From Catenaria anguillulae PL171 (taxonomy: Eukaryota; Blastocladiomycota; Blastocladiomycetes; Blastocladiales; Catenariaceae): a stretch of DNA of 63,079 nt. Numbering within the stretch: the first letter of the stretch is position 1; each line of letters opens with the position of its first letter. The position numbers and the translations under genes were made by a program. The DNA is taken from contig MCFL01000138.1 in the NCBI GenBank assembly GCA_002102555.1, positions 1 through 63,079 of the forward strand, given 5' to 3'. Below, in pieces: positions 52,996-63,079 of this stretch. Under the pieces are notes generated by a model. The model had not been told where the DNA came from and searched no databases. It saw only the letters and a program-made list of their open reading frames with translations.

Positions 52996-54381
52996 TCAGT
53001 GATGATGGTCCACTTGAATCAAAATCGGCACCATCATCCCGACCACCATGGCCGCCACTTGTCCTGCACTCAAATGCCCACCCCTTCTCGCAAGTACTTC
53101 GGGCAGCACATGGACGGTTGCCACGTACAAGAAACTGCCTGCCGAGAACAAGAGCAGCAGACCCGTCCACTTGGCAATGTCGCGGTCATTGCCGCCGCCG
53201 CCTCGCAAGGCCAAAAATGTGGTGATGGCTGCGAGCGGGGCCGCAAGTGAAAAAGCAAGCAAATGCGATCGGATGCGGCGCGTGGACACAGTGCCGTGAT
53301 GCATGAGGTAAGTCGTAAGCCCAAACGCAGAGGGGCCCTTGTGCAGGAGAATGGCCAGGAACACGGCCGTTTCCAGGGCGGGGAGTGCAGCGGCAGACGC
53401 AGCGCCCATGGCGACGCCGTCAGAGAAGGAGTGGATGACGAGGCCGATGGTGGCGGCGAGGACGGATTGCCCACTAGCTGACGAGTAGGAGGGTCCGCCT
53501 GGTTGGTGAGGGTGCGCGTGCGAGTGTGAATGGGAATGCGAGTGGCTGTGCCCGGTTCCAACTTGGTGGTGCGCATGCGGTGTGGGCTGGGAATGGTGAT
53601 GGACGTAAGTCACATTTGGCTGGCTGGTGCTGCTGAGCATGTGTGTTCGAGAGTCAACCAGGTTGGTTGCGTCATCCGAGGTTGTACGTGCTGGGCGGCG
53701 GGAGGGAGAAGTGCCACGATGCAGGTGATTTCTCGAGGAAACTTCATCGAGGTCCAGTTCGTCTGGGTCGCTTGTTGGCAATGGTTGTGGAAGACCACTG
53801 GATGATGAAGAGTCAGCTGGAGCTACAGCGGCACCGGGATTGCTAGCGTGATGGACGTGAGCTGTCCGGGCTTGGATTTGCTCAATGAGGAACATTGTGA
53901 CAAAACCTGCGAGAAGTGAAGTGCCAATCATGCGATTCAACCTCGGCTCCTCGTGTTCGTGCTCGTGCTCGTGCTCATGGTCATGGTCGTGTTCGCTTCC
54001 GCCAGTGGCAGGGGCTGTTGCTGGTGGAGGGTTTGGTGGAGATGGTGTTGTCTCGGCTGGGAGAGGTTGCGGCCACGGAGAACGAGGCGACAATTCGGGA
54101 ACCGCTTTCTCGGCCAATCTTGAATCACGCTTGCGGTGCTGGTGTCCAGATTGGTTGCTTTCGACCCGCGTCTTTTGAGCTTGAGAAGCGGCCAAGGTTT
54201 CCACGCCCTCGGGCAAGATGACGACGAGGGCAGTGCCAACAATCATGCCTGCGCCAAAGACGGTCGTGAAGGCCATTGCGCGCTCGGACAGCGTGACAGA
54301 GAGTGGGAGATGGCCGGCAAAGAAGGAGGCGCAAAACATGGCGATGGCCAGCGCGAGGAGGCGGCCAAACGAGGCGGCCAT
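52996..54381 (-). CDS. ZIP-family zinc transporter, ZIP9/SLC39A9 type
   Basis: A 461-residue single-exon protein starting at MAASFGRLLA. Helices 1-2 (IAMFCASFFAGHLPLSV; GAGMIVGTALVVILPEGV) match ZIP9. A long cytosolic loop is acidic and His-rich: DHDHEHEHEHEHEE and later SHSHSHSHSHAHPH, both likely metal-binding. The pore helices carry HSFSDGVAMGAA (HxxxD metal site) and HKGPSAFGLTTYLM (the HKxPxxxGL signature). The end is GMMVPILIQVDHHH, like ZIP9. The protein imports zinc into the cytosol from Golgi or outside; yeast Atx2 is related. Loop length (about 190 residues) is larger than in human ZIP9 (307 residues total). Confidence 0.93.
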   Translation of the reverse strand: MAASFGRLLALAIAMFCASFFAGHLPLSVTLSERAMAFTTVFGAGMIVGTALVVILPEGVETLAASQAQKTRVESNQSGHQHRKRDSRLAEKAVPELSPRSPWPQPLPAETTPSPPNPPPATAPATGGSEHDHDHEHEHEHEHEEPRLNRMIGTSLLAGFVTMFLIEQIQARTAHVHHASNPGAAVAPADSSSSSGLPQPLPTSDPDELDLDEVSSRNHLHRGTSPSRRPARTTSDDATNLVDSRTHMLSSTSQPNVTYVHHHSQPTPHAHHQVGTGHSHSHSHSHSHAHPHQPGGPSYSSASGQSVLAATIGLVIHSFSDGVAMGAASAAALPALETAVFLAILLHKGPSAFGLTTYLMHHGTVSTRRIRSHLLAFSLAAPLAAITTFLALRGGGGNDRDIAKWTGLLLLFSAGSFLYVATVHVLPEVLARRGGHLSAGQVAAMVVGMMVPILIQVDHHH

Positions 54382-54943
54382 GACGATGAAGGATGGTGGT
54401 CTCTGGTGCTGCGTGCTGCGTGCTGCGTGCAAAGTGTGGGAACGAGGTGACGGTCGCTGATGTGTGGCCCAACTCGAAGGCAGCGCAGCACGAACCGAAC
54501 GAGGTCTGTCTGAAGCGGATGATGGATTGGAAGACGGTGGACTGAGCGAATCTTGGGCAGCTGCAGTGTCGCTGGATGAGAGTTGGGCGAGAGGAAGCGG
54601 CGTTCAGCGAGTGAGTGCCGTTGAAGGGTACCGTCCGGATGTAAATACATTGTTCCCCACCCATCCAATCGATACTTGACGAACGGTGGTGGCATCGCGG
54701 TGCACTTGACTCTTGACATGCAAACTTGCACACGACGCAGACGACGCACACGGTGGATCGGCGACCTTTGCAAACCGATCACGCTTCTAGAAGCTTCTGT
54801 TCTGCTTCCATCGGAGCTCATCTTCGTGAGTCTCTTGATCTGTTGTCCGTCATGTTAAACATGTTACATACATGAATATTGATATCGATGTGAATATCTC
54901 CATGATAAGACTCGCTTGAATATCCGCATCCACAAGAGCAAAA
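54382..54943. promoter_or_regulatory. Divergent region between zinc transporter and translin
   Basis: About 560 bp. A CTGCGTGCTGCGTGCTGCGTG triplication lies at ~54410-54430 just upstream of the transporter start. No metal-response element was recognised with confidence. Confidence 0.4.
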
Positions 54944-55890
54944 ATGTCCAGCCCATCCCAGCCGCCCGAATCCCTCTTTACCTCGCTCCAGCAAGTTATG
55001 GACTCGGAGTCGGACGTGCGTGATGACCTGCGCACCCAAGTCCGTGTCCTCGAACGGGTCCTGCGCTCGCTCCAGACTGCCCTGGCCAACATCCACATGG
55101 ACGTTGCCGAGATCAAGGCCGTGGCGACGGGTCCCACCGTCGAGCACCAGTTTGCCGCAGCCAAGCAGGAGATTGTTAAGCTCAAGGCACTCGTGCCCGA
55201 CGCGCAGTTTTTCCGGTTTTACCCAATGTTCTCGGGGCCGTTGCAGACGGCGTGCTACTTGGTGGCGCTCAAGGTGTATCTCGAGACGGAGGAGTTGGTC
55301 GCTGCCACGCACGTTGCTGAGGTTCTGGGCGGTACGCCCTCACATTCCACTTTTTCTTCATGACCTGCGAGACAGACAGGAACTAATGACAGCTGCAAGT
55401 CCGTTTCTCTTGTCGATACTGTAGTCCCGATTGAAGCAACCTCCAACACATCCATAACTGGATTCCACATTCCAATGGAAGACTTTTTGTTTGCCCTTGC
55501 CTTACTTCCCTCCGAGCTTGTACGACATCGCCCGCCCATTGTCATTCACTATCCAAACTCACGAGTATTCCCCCCTGCAGTCTCGTCTCGCCATCAACAG
55601 CGCCGCCCAGCGTGACTTCCAGCGCCCTGCCCGTCTGCTAAACTTTTTGCAGCGGCTGCACGGCGGATTCCAGCTGCTCAACCTCAAGAACGACAACTTG
55701 CGTCGCAAGTACGACTCGATCAAGGTATACTGCATCCACAACCCGTTCCATGATTTCGCTCTGCTGCCTTCTCACTTTCTCTTTCATCCGGCTCTTCTCC
55801 CATTTGCTGCAGTACGACATCAAGCGTGTGGAGGAGGTCGTGTACAATATCAAGATGCGTGGGTTGGATGTGCCGGCAGCGAGTGCCTAA
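54944..55890 (+). CDS. TSN: Translin
   Basis: Four exons, 54944-55331, 55425-55519, 55581-55724 and 55813-55890 (93, 61 and 88 nt introns), give 234 residues; human translin has 228. It is an octameric RNA/ssDNA-binding protein that, with Trax, forms the C3PO ribonuclease. Helical throughout: DVRDDLRTQVRVLERVLRSL, AQFFRFYPMFSGPLQTACYL and VALKVYLETEELV follow the family. GFHIPMEDFLFALALLPSEL joins SRLAINSAAQRDFQRP across intron 2, and GGFQLLNLKNDNLRRKYDSI joins YDIKRVEEVVYNIKMRGL across intron 3; both junctions restore the human pattern. Trax is not in this window. Confidence 0.95.
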
Positions 55891-56126
55891 ATCAAACATG
55901 TGTGGATGAGGAGTGATCGTGTGTGTCCGAACCCGAGCTTTGAATGCAGTCGAACGATTCCCCATCGAGTACATGAATAAGCGCACTGGGGCCGGTAGTG
56001 GCAGATTAATGGTAAGCAAACAATATCTTCATTGTGAAATGCACTGGTTGAATCCGTGGGCGAGGACCATCCACCTCTTGACAATGCTCGAACTCTGCAC
56101 GGTGGACAGCCAACCGAAAAAAACAC

Positions 56127-57903
56127 TCAAATTGCCCTGTTCCGCACCAACAAAAGTCAACAACGGCGTCTGGACGGCACGGAAAAAAAAGAAAGGAATA
56201 AACACGCACCAGCTCTGCGACACCAAGTTCTGCACGGCCATGAGCGCTTGATACCTGACATCGGCATTCTCGTGCGTCATCATCTCCATGAGCCGATGCT
56301 TTGCGCCAATGTCTTGTAAAATCCTAACATAAACAGAACCAGCCGGCGCAAAAAGTGAGTCGACCATCTACTCCCAAAAAAAAAAAAGGCAGCGCGAGCG
56401 CCAAAAGGCAAAACGCACTTTTTGCCCAACGAATAATGCTTGATAAACTGGCCCAAATCATGTGCTGCGACCGCCAACACAATCGGGTCCGAGCTCGTGT
56501 TCAACAACCTGGCAAGTGCCTTGACCAACTCGCCGTCCTTTTCCACAAATTTGGAGGCATTCTGCTTCCAAAATAGCTCCGACTCGTGCGCGGGCGACCA
56601 CTCAAGCTTGCCCGACTGCACCTCGCCAACGTACTCGTCAAACGACGACAGCCGGTGCAGCGACTCGCGCAGGTGGTGCTGCAGAAAGTCCACGTCGTCG
56701 GTGATTTCCGTGTCGACGAGCTTGCGTTGCTTGAGAATGTCGAGGAAGGGAAGAAGTTTGGAGCCGATCATGGGGACCGTGGTTTCCATGGGCGCCAAGT
56801 GTGCGAGGTTCTATGTCGAGTCGATTTTGCGGCAAAAAAACATGTGAGTGGATGGAGCAGAGGTTCACCCAAGCAAAATGAACAAGGACACGCAAGGGCG
56901 TACGCGGAATAGGGCCATGACCACACGGATCACCTTCTCCTTGATGGCACCCTTGGCGATATCGGTCAACGGCGTGATGATGTGGAACTTTGCCTCAATC
57001 TCCTTCGCAACGTCCTTTTCAAACGACAGCAGCCACAGGCTGAAAATCACTTGATACTGGATTTGCGGGCTGGCTTGGCCAGAGAGTACGTCCAGCAGGC
57101 TCGACACGAGCTTGCCGCCCTGAAAGTCGTAAATGGGCAAGCGCATTTCGGGCACGCTGAGGAGCGATTGCACATTTTGGACAGCCAAGTCAACCACGTC
57201 AGCAGACGTGTGGCGCAGGTTGGATTGCAACGTGGAGAAGAGCGGGCCGAGGTCGAGCGGAACAGGAGCTGGGCCCTTGTATGTGCTGTCAGAGCAGTCA
57301 GAGGCAATTGGTCGGTGTGTGCCAGAGTGGTGCAGAAATGAATGAATGAGCGAACCAAATGAGAAAGATGAGAATCTTGGTTGATGCAAGGAACGTGAAT
57401 GGGTCGTCCTTTGGCAAGAGTCTACAAGAAAAGGGCGGAAAATTCAATCAACCCCCTTGCGTGCGTGTATAGGGGAACCAGCAGATCCAGCACACGGCGT
57501 ACTTGACAAACGGAGCAAATGGCATGGTTGCATCCTGCACACTCATTCGATGAAACTCATCCGCCGCGCCCGCGTGCGTCTTGAGCACATTGTCAATCAC
57601 GGCCAGCAAGTACTGCACCGTGTCCTCGCGCAGCAAGTTGGACAGCAGGCGCACAAACAGCGGAATGTATGTCCCCGGCTTGTCCGAGATGAGCGTCGTC
57701 TTTTGTAGGTTGGACTGCTTGTCAAACTCGGAAATGAGGGCAAGATCGGCGTCCGAGATGAGGTTGGCGCGCGCGTAGCCGTCCCAGGGAATGGATTTGG
57801 CCCGAACGGCGCGGTGCAGGTCGTCGTAGTAGGAGGAAAAGTCGAGTACAATGGGCGCAGAAGGGACAGATTCGTCCGCGGAGGTGGCGGCGCCGGCAGA
57901 CAT
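56127..57903 (-). CDS. VMA13: V-type proton ATPase subunit H
   Basis: Exons 57903-57503, 57421-57356, 57285-56904, 56810-56419 and 56323-56210 are well supported. A last 10 nt exon (56136-56127) is a guess that gives 454 residues. Subunit H is a peripheral V1 regulator that couples and silences the pump at vacuoles and endosomes. The start MSAGAATSADES leads to WDGYARANLISDADLALISEF. Helical repeats follow: YLLAVIDNVLKTHAG, IQYQVIFSLWLLSFEKDVAK and VIRVVMALFR joined to NLAHLAPMETT. The C-terminal domain has DDVDFLQHHLRESLHRLSSF, AHDLGQFIKHY and MMTHENADVRYQALMAVQNL. Human and yeast proteins are 483 and 478 residues. The protein must end shortly after NLVSQS, since family members end within a few to 20 residues. 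Confidence 0.9.
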
Positions 57904-60029
57904 GGTCGCGAGGGTGTGGAGAGAAGATGGTCGATGGTTTCGGGATGGTGGCGCGTCGGCAGGCAAGCTCGTGAGGATCAGGATGGGCTACGCTGCGGCG
58001 ATGGTGGAGCGCGATGAAGACGGCAACGGATTCAATGTTTCTCCGAGTTGAATGACCTGGAGTATGGCGTTTACATTGGTACCGGTTGCATTCTGTGTGT
58101 GTTGAAAACTATGGAAATACGTCTCTTGCCCATCCATCGTCTGACAACGACTCCCAAGGCAGGTCCGTCGATCTCTTTCCGACCTGTCGTCGTTCAACTG
58201 AAGTGTCCGCGGCAGCATTGACGTGGTTCGTCCACTCTCGGCTGCCGGCTGGACCGGCGCTCACCTGGGGAACCTGGATCCTTCAAGCCGAAATGCATGT
58301 GTCACCAACGGTTCTTGCTCACGACAACCCTTTTCCGTACATGTGCTTTACTCGGGCCTCGACCACGACCAGCACGAGGGCCTCGACCACGACCACGCCA
58401 CGCCCGCCGTCACGCGGGCCGTCGGTAAGTTCCAGGCCGAGTACGACGCCTTCAAGGAGCACGTATAAAACGCAACGGCTGAGGGCGATTCGACCTTGCC
58501 CGTTGCCTAGCACCCCGAGTTTGATTACGACTCGGAGGAGCGCGTCCTGACGACAGTGTTGACCATGTTTGAGACCATTGTCGTTCAGGTGTTGAGCAAG
58601 CCGAGTTGCCCGAGATGCAGCAGCAGCAGGCTGCAGTGCACGGCCGAGTACTGCAACAACATCCTGATTGGGCTCGAGAATCTTGTCTCCCCCGAGCGCA
58701 CAAATACGTCATTTCCCTCGGCGTCCGCCCACCGCGCATCTCTCCAGCTCGCCTTCTTGCAACACATTGAGCCCTTGTGTTTGGCGCCGTGGGCAAGGCG
58801 CAGCCAACACAAGGGACAATTACGGAGCACCGGGCACTCGTGTACACGTTGCGCTTGTCCGTTGTTGGGTTGGCAACAATGCGAATCGCGCAACGTGAGC
58901 TTACGCAGATTGCCTTGGCGGAGAGCAAATGTTACTGGCCACGCGTTCGTCTCCACTTAGTGGCTGCACCTTCAATTGAATTGACGTTCCAGAGGCGCCG
59001 CATCGTGTCATTTTCTTGTTAGATCACTTCACGAGTTGTGGGGACGTTGCAGCAGCTCCAACGCTGGCTGCTCTCGTCACAGCATGCTGGAATCAGGTTG
59101 ACGTCGGCGGTGCTACACCTGTTCCTTGGCCCAACACCATCACAGATACATTCAACTGGGTCAAGTGGTACTTTTCGAGCACTCGAATTCCGTACGTTCC
59201 ACTCTTGAACCAACTTGTCCAGCTTGCAGCCGTGACCGATCGCATCCTTGTTCATGAGCAAATCGGTCTTTCGATCCGAGCATGGGATGAGCAGTTACTT
59301 CCATTACTGCAACTCCGGCTCCCATTGCCAGAACCAACTGTTACGACTTTTCAGCTGGATGCATAGAACCAGTTCACGTCGTGTTTGCGCGGACTCGACA
59401 TTGGGCGTTCCTTGTCGTTTTCCCGCTTTCTTTCCTCCTTGGGCTCCTCTCGCTCAGCCAGTCGCTGCTGACTCGCCTCGTCTCGATTCTGTGGATTGCA
59501 GCGCATGATCGAAAACATGTCGCTGTCGACGAGCATGGCCAACCAGTGCCTCGGACGGGCCGCAAGTGTATCGTTCTTGACAGCGCAAAACCGTTGGCGG
59601 CAACCAAGCGCATCTTGCAGTGCGCGACTCAATGTTTGCGCTCTCCGTCCACGCGCTTGGCCAGCGTCGGTCAAATGTACACATTCATATGCTCATTTAC
59701 CGGCCATCTGCATACGGTGACATTAACTGCGATTTGGTAAATCAATAACAACAACATAGACCAAATCGTTTGAACATTCAACGAGGTGGATCGCAAGCAG
59801 GTCAACATAGCCGACTTCACTGCCTCGACTCAACTTCTCTTCCAACTTGAACGCGTGGCAGCACGAGCTTGTCGCTCGTACCCAGCGACACATCCGTGAC
59901 ATCATGGACGGCACAGTGCAGAGCACGGTGAGGTGGGCACTGCATGTGCCGGAAGCATTGGTAGCGCATATTGTTTTGCCCTGGATTCAGATGTTGTTGA
60001 ACGCATTGAGTGTTCAGTTGCAACACAAG
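57904..60029. other. 2.1 kb region without an intact gene
   Basis: Between the VMA13 start and the stop of the next minus-strand gene. The first ~200 bp presumably include the VMA13 promoter. Plus-strand coding-like segments occur from about 58300 to 59740 (see separate entry). No mobile element or RNA gene was recognised. Confidence 0.45.
58300..59740 (+). pseudogene. Possible decayed coding region, family unknown
   Basis: Several plus-strand stretches have protein-like composition but sit in different frames with stops between them. They are AVGKFQAEYDAFKEH (near 58420), FDYDSEERVLTTVLTMFETI (near 58520), VTACWNQVDVGGATPVPW with TFNWVKWYFSSTRIPYVPLL (59080-59220), and DRILVHEQIGLSIRAWDEQL (59240-59300). 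Together they suggest one helical protein no longer encoded intact, or a gene with many short introns that I could not place. I could not name the family. Confidence 0.3.
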
Positions 60030-61094
60030 TTAGCCTGTTCGCAGACGAGACACCCTCGCAGCCACAGCAGCAAGCACAACACCAATCAGAGTCAACACCG
60101 TGGACACAAATAAGCCCAACATGAGTGCAGCAATCACCACCATGGGTTTCCTCCCGAGCTGCAGATACCTGATTACCTCAACCACCCGCCTCGGTTCCTC
60201 CCAGAGCGGCGCCGTCTTGGTCAGCAGAAACAAAAAGAACCCATCGTTCTTGTTGAAAAACATGTCAAGGAATAGCGCTCGCTCGCCCAGTTTTGAATCA
60301 ACAGCAGCAAGCATGGGTGCCGACCATTCAATCGCAACGAGCCAGTAAAGAAACATGGAGAACGACAAAGAGTCTTGCTGGCTTGCGTCGAGGTCAGTGA
60401 CGAGCGAATAGACGACTTTGCGGCGATTGTCGAGGAGATAGTGCGACCAGATGCGCGAAGAGAGCGATGTGTCCTTGGGAATCAGACGAAGGACGTGTGG
60501 CAGGATGCGCGCGAGCAGTGTGGGTTGGCCGCTGCGAATCGAGTACATGAGAAGCAGGAGCGCATCGGGAATCGGCATCCAGCGAGAGTCACGTTTTGTT
60601 TTGATCCACATTGAGGGGTCATGGTAAACGCTCTTTCCCTTCCGTGTCAAAAACTCGACCAGTTTTTCCTCGAGGCGCTGCCGTGGGAGCGGGCTTGCGA
60701 CATACAGTGGCCCGCCCTTTTTGAAGAGCCAATCAATGTACGCAGAGGTAAAGATTGGATCGGGCTTTGGGTTGGCTGGCGCAATCAAAGATGCAAAGCA
60801 TGGCCGACCGCCAGGCAACAGCGCAATCGGAAGGAGAGCTTTGAGCAGCCTTGCAATGTGGTGATCCACGGGACGTCCAGGCATTTTGAACTGGAATGAA
60901 ACATCTTGTGGGATGCGGATCGATTCAAAGATGCAAATCTCGGTCCATTTCGTGTGCACGATTGCAGAGCGGGAGAGCGACGCAAAGAACGCGGACGATG
61001 AGAGCACGCGAGTAATCGAGGATTTGTGCACAAGTGGCATCACCCTGATCCAGATTTCTGGCGGGATGAGGGATGCTGGCGTATCGGTGCTCAT
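60030..61094 (-). CDS. Hypothetical protein with F-box-like start and C-terminal membrane helix
   Basis: A 354-residue single-exon ORF from ATG (MSTDTPASL). The N-terminus (SLIPPEIWIRVMPLVHKSSI, then RVLSSSAFFASLSRSAI) has the Pro-x-Glu-Ile-Trp pattern and helix spacing of an F-box. The middle is helical, and the C-terminus holds one strong hydrophobic helix (VVIAALMLGLFVSTVLTLIGVVLAAV) before a basic tail, so it may be tail-anchored. It is not obviously homologous to the F-box-like family at 5-8 kb. Function unknown; SCF adaptor at a membrane is one possibility. Its start is 160 bp downstream of the homeodomain gene's stop, on the same strand. Confidence 0.6.
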   Translation of the reverse strand: MSTDTPASLIPPEIWIRVMPLVHKSSITRVLSSSAFFASLSRSAIVHTKWTEICIFESIRIPQDVSFQFKMPGRPVDHHIARLLKALLPIALLPGGRPCFASLIAPANPKPDPIFTSAYIDWLFKKGGPLYVASPLPRQRLEEKLVEFLTRKGKSVYHDPSMWIKTKRDSRWMPIPDALLLLMYSIRSGQPTLLARILPHVLRLIPKDTSLSSRIWSHYLLDNRRKVVYSLVTDLDASQQDSLSFSMFLYWLVAIEWSAPMLAAVDSKLGERALFLDMFFNKNDGFFLFLLTKTAPLWEEPRRVVEVIRYLQLGRKPMVVIAALMLGLFVSTVLTLIGVVLAAVAARVSRLRTG

Positions 61095-61253
61095 ACAGTG
61101 AATGCGGAGAGTGCTGAATTACCCGTGTATAGGATACAAATGGAGGGGATGCTCCATTTACATCGCAGTTCTTGATGTTGTCAATCAATGAAAATGTCAC
61201 GCATATGTACAAGAAAGACGAATACATGTTTGGCATTTCAACTGTAATGGGTT

Positions 61254-63079
61254 TCATGGAAAACTAATCCAGTCGACAACCGCATCAGCGCCCTTCATTC
61301 TCTGCCCGCAACGAATGTGATGGCTCCTCATTGCGATTGGATGCTTGAGCTGTCGCTCCATGTGGGGCACCCAACTGGCTTGACAAGTCTGGATTGGGAA
61401 CAGTGCCGACACTGGCTGCTGGATCCGACCCGTACGGCCCAAGTGTCCCATGGATAACATGTATGCATATTGTTGCTGCTGCTGTTGGATAAAGGCCGCG
61501 GTGGCTTGGTCCATTGGTCCAATCGAAGGCAGTGCAGCAATTGGGTGCGGCTGCGGCACAATTTGGAATGGACTATAAAATGATGGCGGTCCCGCTTGCG
61601 TTGGTTCCGATTGAGCTTGCGGTGGTGGTGGGGGCGGTTGCGGGGCCAGACTTTGATTTTGCGGCAATGCTGGGGGCGAATCCATTGCAGGGAGAGGAGT
61701 GGATGAGAACGTGATTGTTGAGGGGTAAAGTAGTGGATCAGAAGGCAGTTGTGTCGATGGTATCGGGCCATGTGAAGTTGCCAATTGCGTGAAGGATGAA
61801 GGATAGGGCGGCACCTGAGACGCAAGCGGATGGACGGGAAGCCCAAAGGAGAACGGGAAACAGGTAAACTGAGGAGGAGGGATCAGAGGACCAAGTGGGT
61901 ATGTAAAGGCTGGAGGAGCGGTCGACGGCTCGTTTACAATCGCTGAAGTCGTGGGAGTGGATGTTGGTCGCGGAGCAGATGAATTGGGTTCAGGGGATAC
62001 AGCTCGCCGGCGTTGGGATAAGCGTGCAACACTTGGCGATGCCGCCGAAGCAGACGCCCGCCGCTTTGCTTGTGCCGCTGCGTCAGAGGTTGGAATGGTA
62101 GCAGAAGGTGCAGACGTAACTTGAAATGCCTGGGTTGACGACAAGCTGACAACAGGCATGGTGGTCGACGAGGCTGCGGACTTGGGTTCGTGCCAAGCCG
62201 GCTGTAGCAAGGAGTGCGTGCTCAAAAGCCGCTGAAGCGCTGCCGAGGCGGTCGGCGCGCTGGTCGGCGAAAGCAGTGCAGACATTGCTGGGCTCGGGGC
62301 AGCTGACTCGTTCATGTCTGGACTCTGGTCACGTCGCCGGCGCTTCTTCTCCTTGACTCGGTCCCTTTGCCTCCGATTTGAGAACCAAACTGATACCTGA
62401 TGCACGGTCAGGTTGCACAGCCGCGCCAATCGCTCCCTTTCGTGCTCGTTGGGGTACCTATCGTGAGTGTACGAGGCCCTCAAGGCGGAGAGAATGCTGG
62501 AATCAAATGCGTCGCCGCGCTTGCGAGACGACCGCGGCTCGGCCGTTGACAATGGAGGCACGTCCTTGAGTTGAACATCGTTTGACGTGGAAACTGGCTC
62601 CATATCCTCGGTCTTTTGCTGCGATTTGATCTCTTGCAACCACAAAATAAACGTGGCTGCAAGCTTGCACTCGGATTGATTCCAGGCATGTGCAAAGTAT
62701 GCGTCAAGGTTGCGGACGTGCGGAAATGGCGGTGCCCAAGATCGAGAGTGCGCGCAGGAAAACATGGGAAGAACCGCTTGAGTTCGCATGACGAGGTCGC
62801 GGCGTGCTTCGTATTGCTCCTGGAAGGATCGGGACATGTCAGTGGCGCACTCAATGTACAATTGCTGAGCTTTGCGCAACTGTTCTCGCGCTGCGGTTGT
62901 GCGAATACCAAGGGCATGGAGGACGAGAGGGGTTGTATCCCATACGAGTGCCGAGAGATGCTGCTGGAACTGGATCATGTAATCGTGAAAGTCGTGAACG
63001 GCTGCCGGACGAAGAACAAATCGCTTGTGCATGAGTTCAAAGAGCGCAGTGTCGGGTTGATCGTAATCGTCGTTGTAAG
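61254..63079 (-). CDS. Homeodomain transcription factor (5' end outside the window)
   Basis: ATG at 63032 would give 592 residues, but the frame stays open to the window edge with acidic, coding-like residues (YNDDYDQPDTALFEL), so the true start is probably upstream. The N-terminal ~170 residues are helical (HDFHDYMIQFQQHL, LQEIKSQQK). A 60-residue homeodomain follows: RKRGDAFDSSILSALRASY, then HERERLARLCNLTVHQVSVW with FSNRRQRDRVKEKKRRRR. WFSNRRQR is recognition helix 3, with Ser-Asn where many have Gln-Asn. The length is typical rather than the TALE type. The C-terminal ~330 residues are Ser/Pro/Gln-rich with a short polyQ near the end, as in activation domains. An HD1-like mating-type role is possible but unsupported. 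Confidence 0.85.
   Translation of the reverse strand, partial: YNDDYDQPDTALFELMHKRFVLRPAAVHDFHDYMIQFQQHLSALVWDTTPLVLHALGIRTTAAREQLRKAQQLYIECATDMSRSFQEQYEARRDLVMRTQAVLPMFSCAHSRSWAPPFPHVRNLDAYFAHAWNQSECKLAATFILWLQEIKSQQKTEDMEPVSTSNDVQLKDVPPLSTAEPRSSRKRGDAFDSSILSALRASYTHDRYPNEHERERLARLCNLTVHQVSVWFSNRRQRDRVKEKKRRRRDQSPDMNESAAPSPAMSALLSPTSAPTASAALQRLLSTHSLLQPAWHEPKSAASSTTMPVVSLSSTQAFQVTSAPSATIPTSDAAAQAKRRASASAASPSVARLSQRRRAVSPEPNSSAPRPTSTPTTSAIVNEPSTAPPAFTYPLGPLIPPPQFTCFPFSFGLPVHPLASQVPPYPSSFTQLATSHGPIPSTQLPSDPLLYPSTITFSSTPLPAMDSPPALPQNQSLAPQPPPPPPQAQSEPTQAGPPSFYSPFQIVPQPHPIAALPSIGPMDQATAAFIQQQQQQYAYMLSMGHLGRTGRIQQPVSALFPIQTCQASWVPHMERQLKHPIAMRSHHIRCGQRMKGADAVVDWISFP

Overview
The window looks like nuclear DNA of a zoosporic (flagellated) fungus, most likely from Blastocladiomycota or Chytridiomycota. 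It is gene-dense and carries short GT-AG introns, mostly 61-120 nt with donors such as GTACG, GTATG and GTGCG. Several genes are typical of fungi (an AIP3/Bud6 polarity protein, an OMS1-type mitochondrial methyltransferase, a BRO1-domain protein). A nine-exon orthologue of ODAD2/ARMC4, the outer dynein arm docking subunit, implies a motile cilium. The phylum is inferred from gene content only.

Layout. 0-5 kb: the 5' two thirds of the exosome helicase MTR4 (-), divergent from an AIP3/Bud6-like gene (+). 5-8.1 kb: an F-box-like family built from a ~1.3 kb tandem duplication, one intact ORF and one broken copy. 8.2-17.4 kb: an accessory block with a hypothetical gene, a secreted GH19-like protein with a Thr-rich tail, and two secreted PLC-like phosphodiesterase paralogues. 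A truncated Helitron lies between the two paralogues, and its presumed 5' end carries a perfect 107 bp direct repeat. 17.6-32.2 kb: BRO1 protein, prenylcysteine oxidase, a small membrane protein, acylphosphatase, OMS1-like methyltransferase, MFS transporter and a YEATS-domain (Yaf9/GAS41) gene. 33.5-45.6 kb: a type I membrane protein with a tripled acidic motif, the ERAD ligase HRD1, mitochondrial release factor 1, a phosducin-like protein and a P4-ATPase flippase. 46.6-57.9 kb: ODAD2, a low-complexity protein, a ZIP9-type zinc transporter, translin and V-ATPase subunit H. 57.9-60 kb: a gap with decayed coding traces. 60-63 kb: an F-box-like membrane protein and a homeodomain protein that runs off the right edge.

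Most genes are conserved housekeeping or membrane-trafficking genes that do not form one pathway. The part that looks like a unit is the secreted block at 9.9-17.4 kb. I did not find a convincing new multi-gene system. The best leads are the Helitron between the PLC paralogues, the HRD1 RING finger split by a stop-free intron of length divisible by three that encodes polyglutamine, the F-box-like tandem duplication, and the orphan receptor-like protein with three copies of an acidic motif.

All exon boundaries were assigned by eye from GT/AG sites, reading-frame phase and similarity to remembered families. Where the phases close I give exon lists, and I state doubts where they remain.
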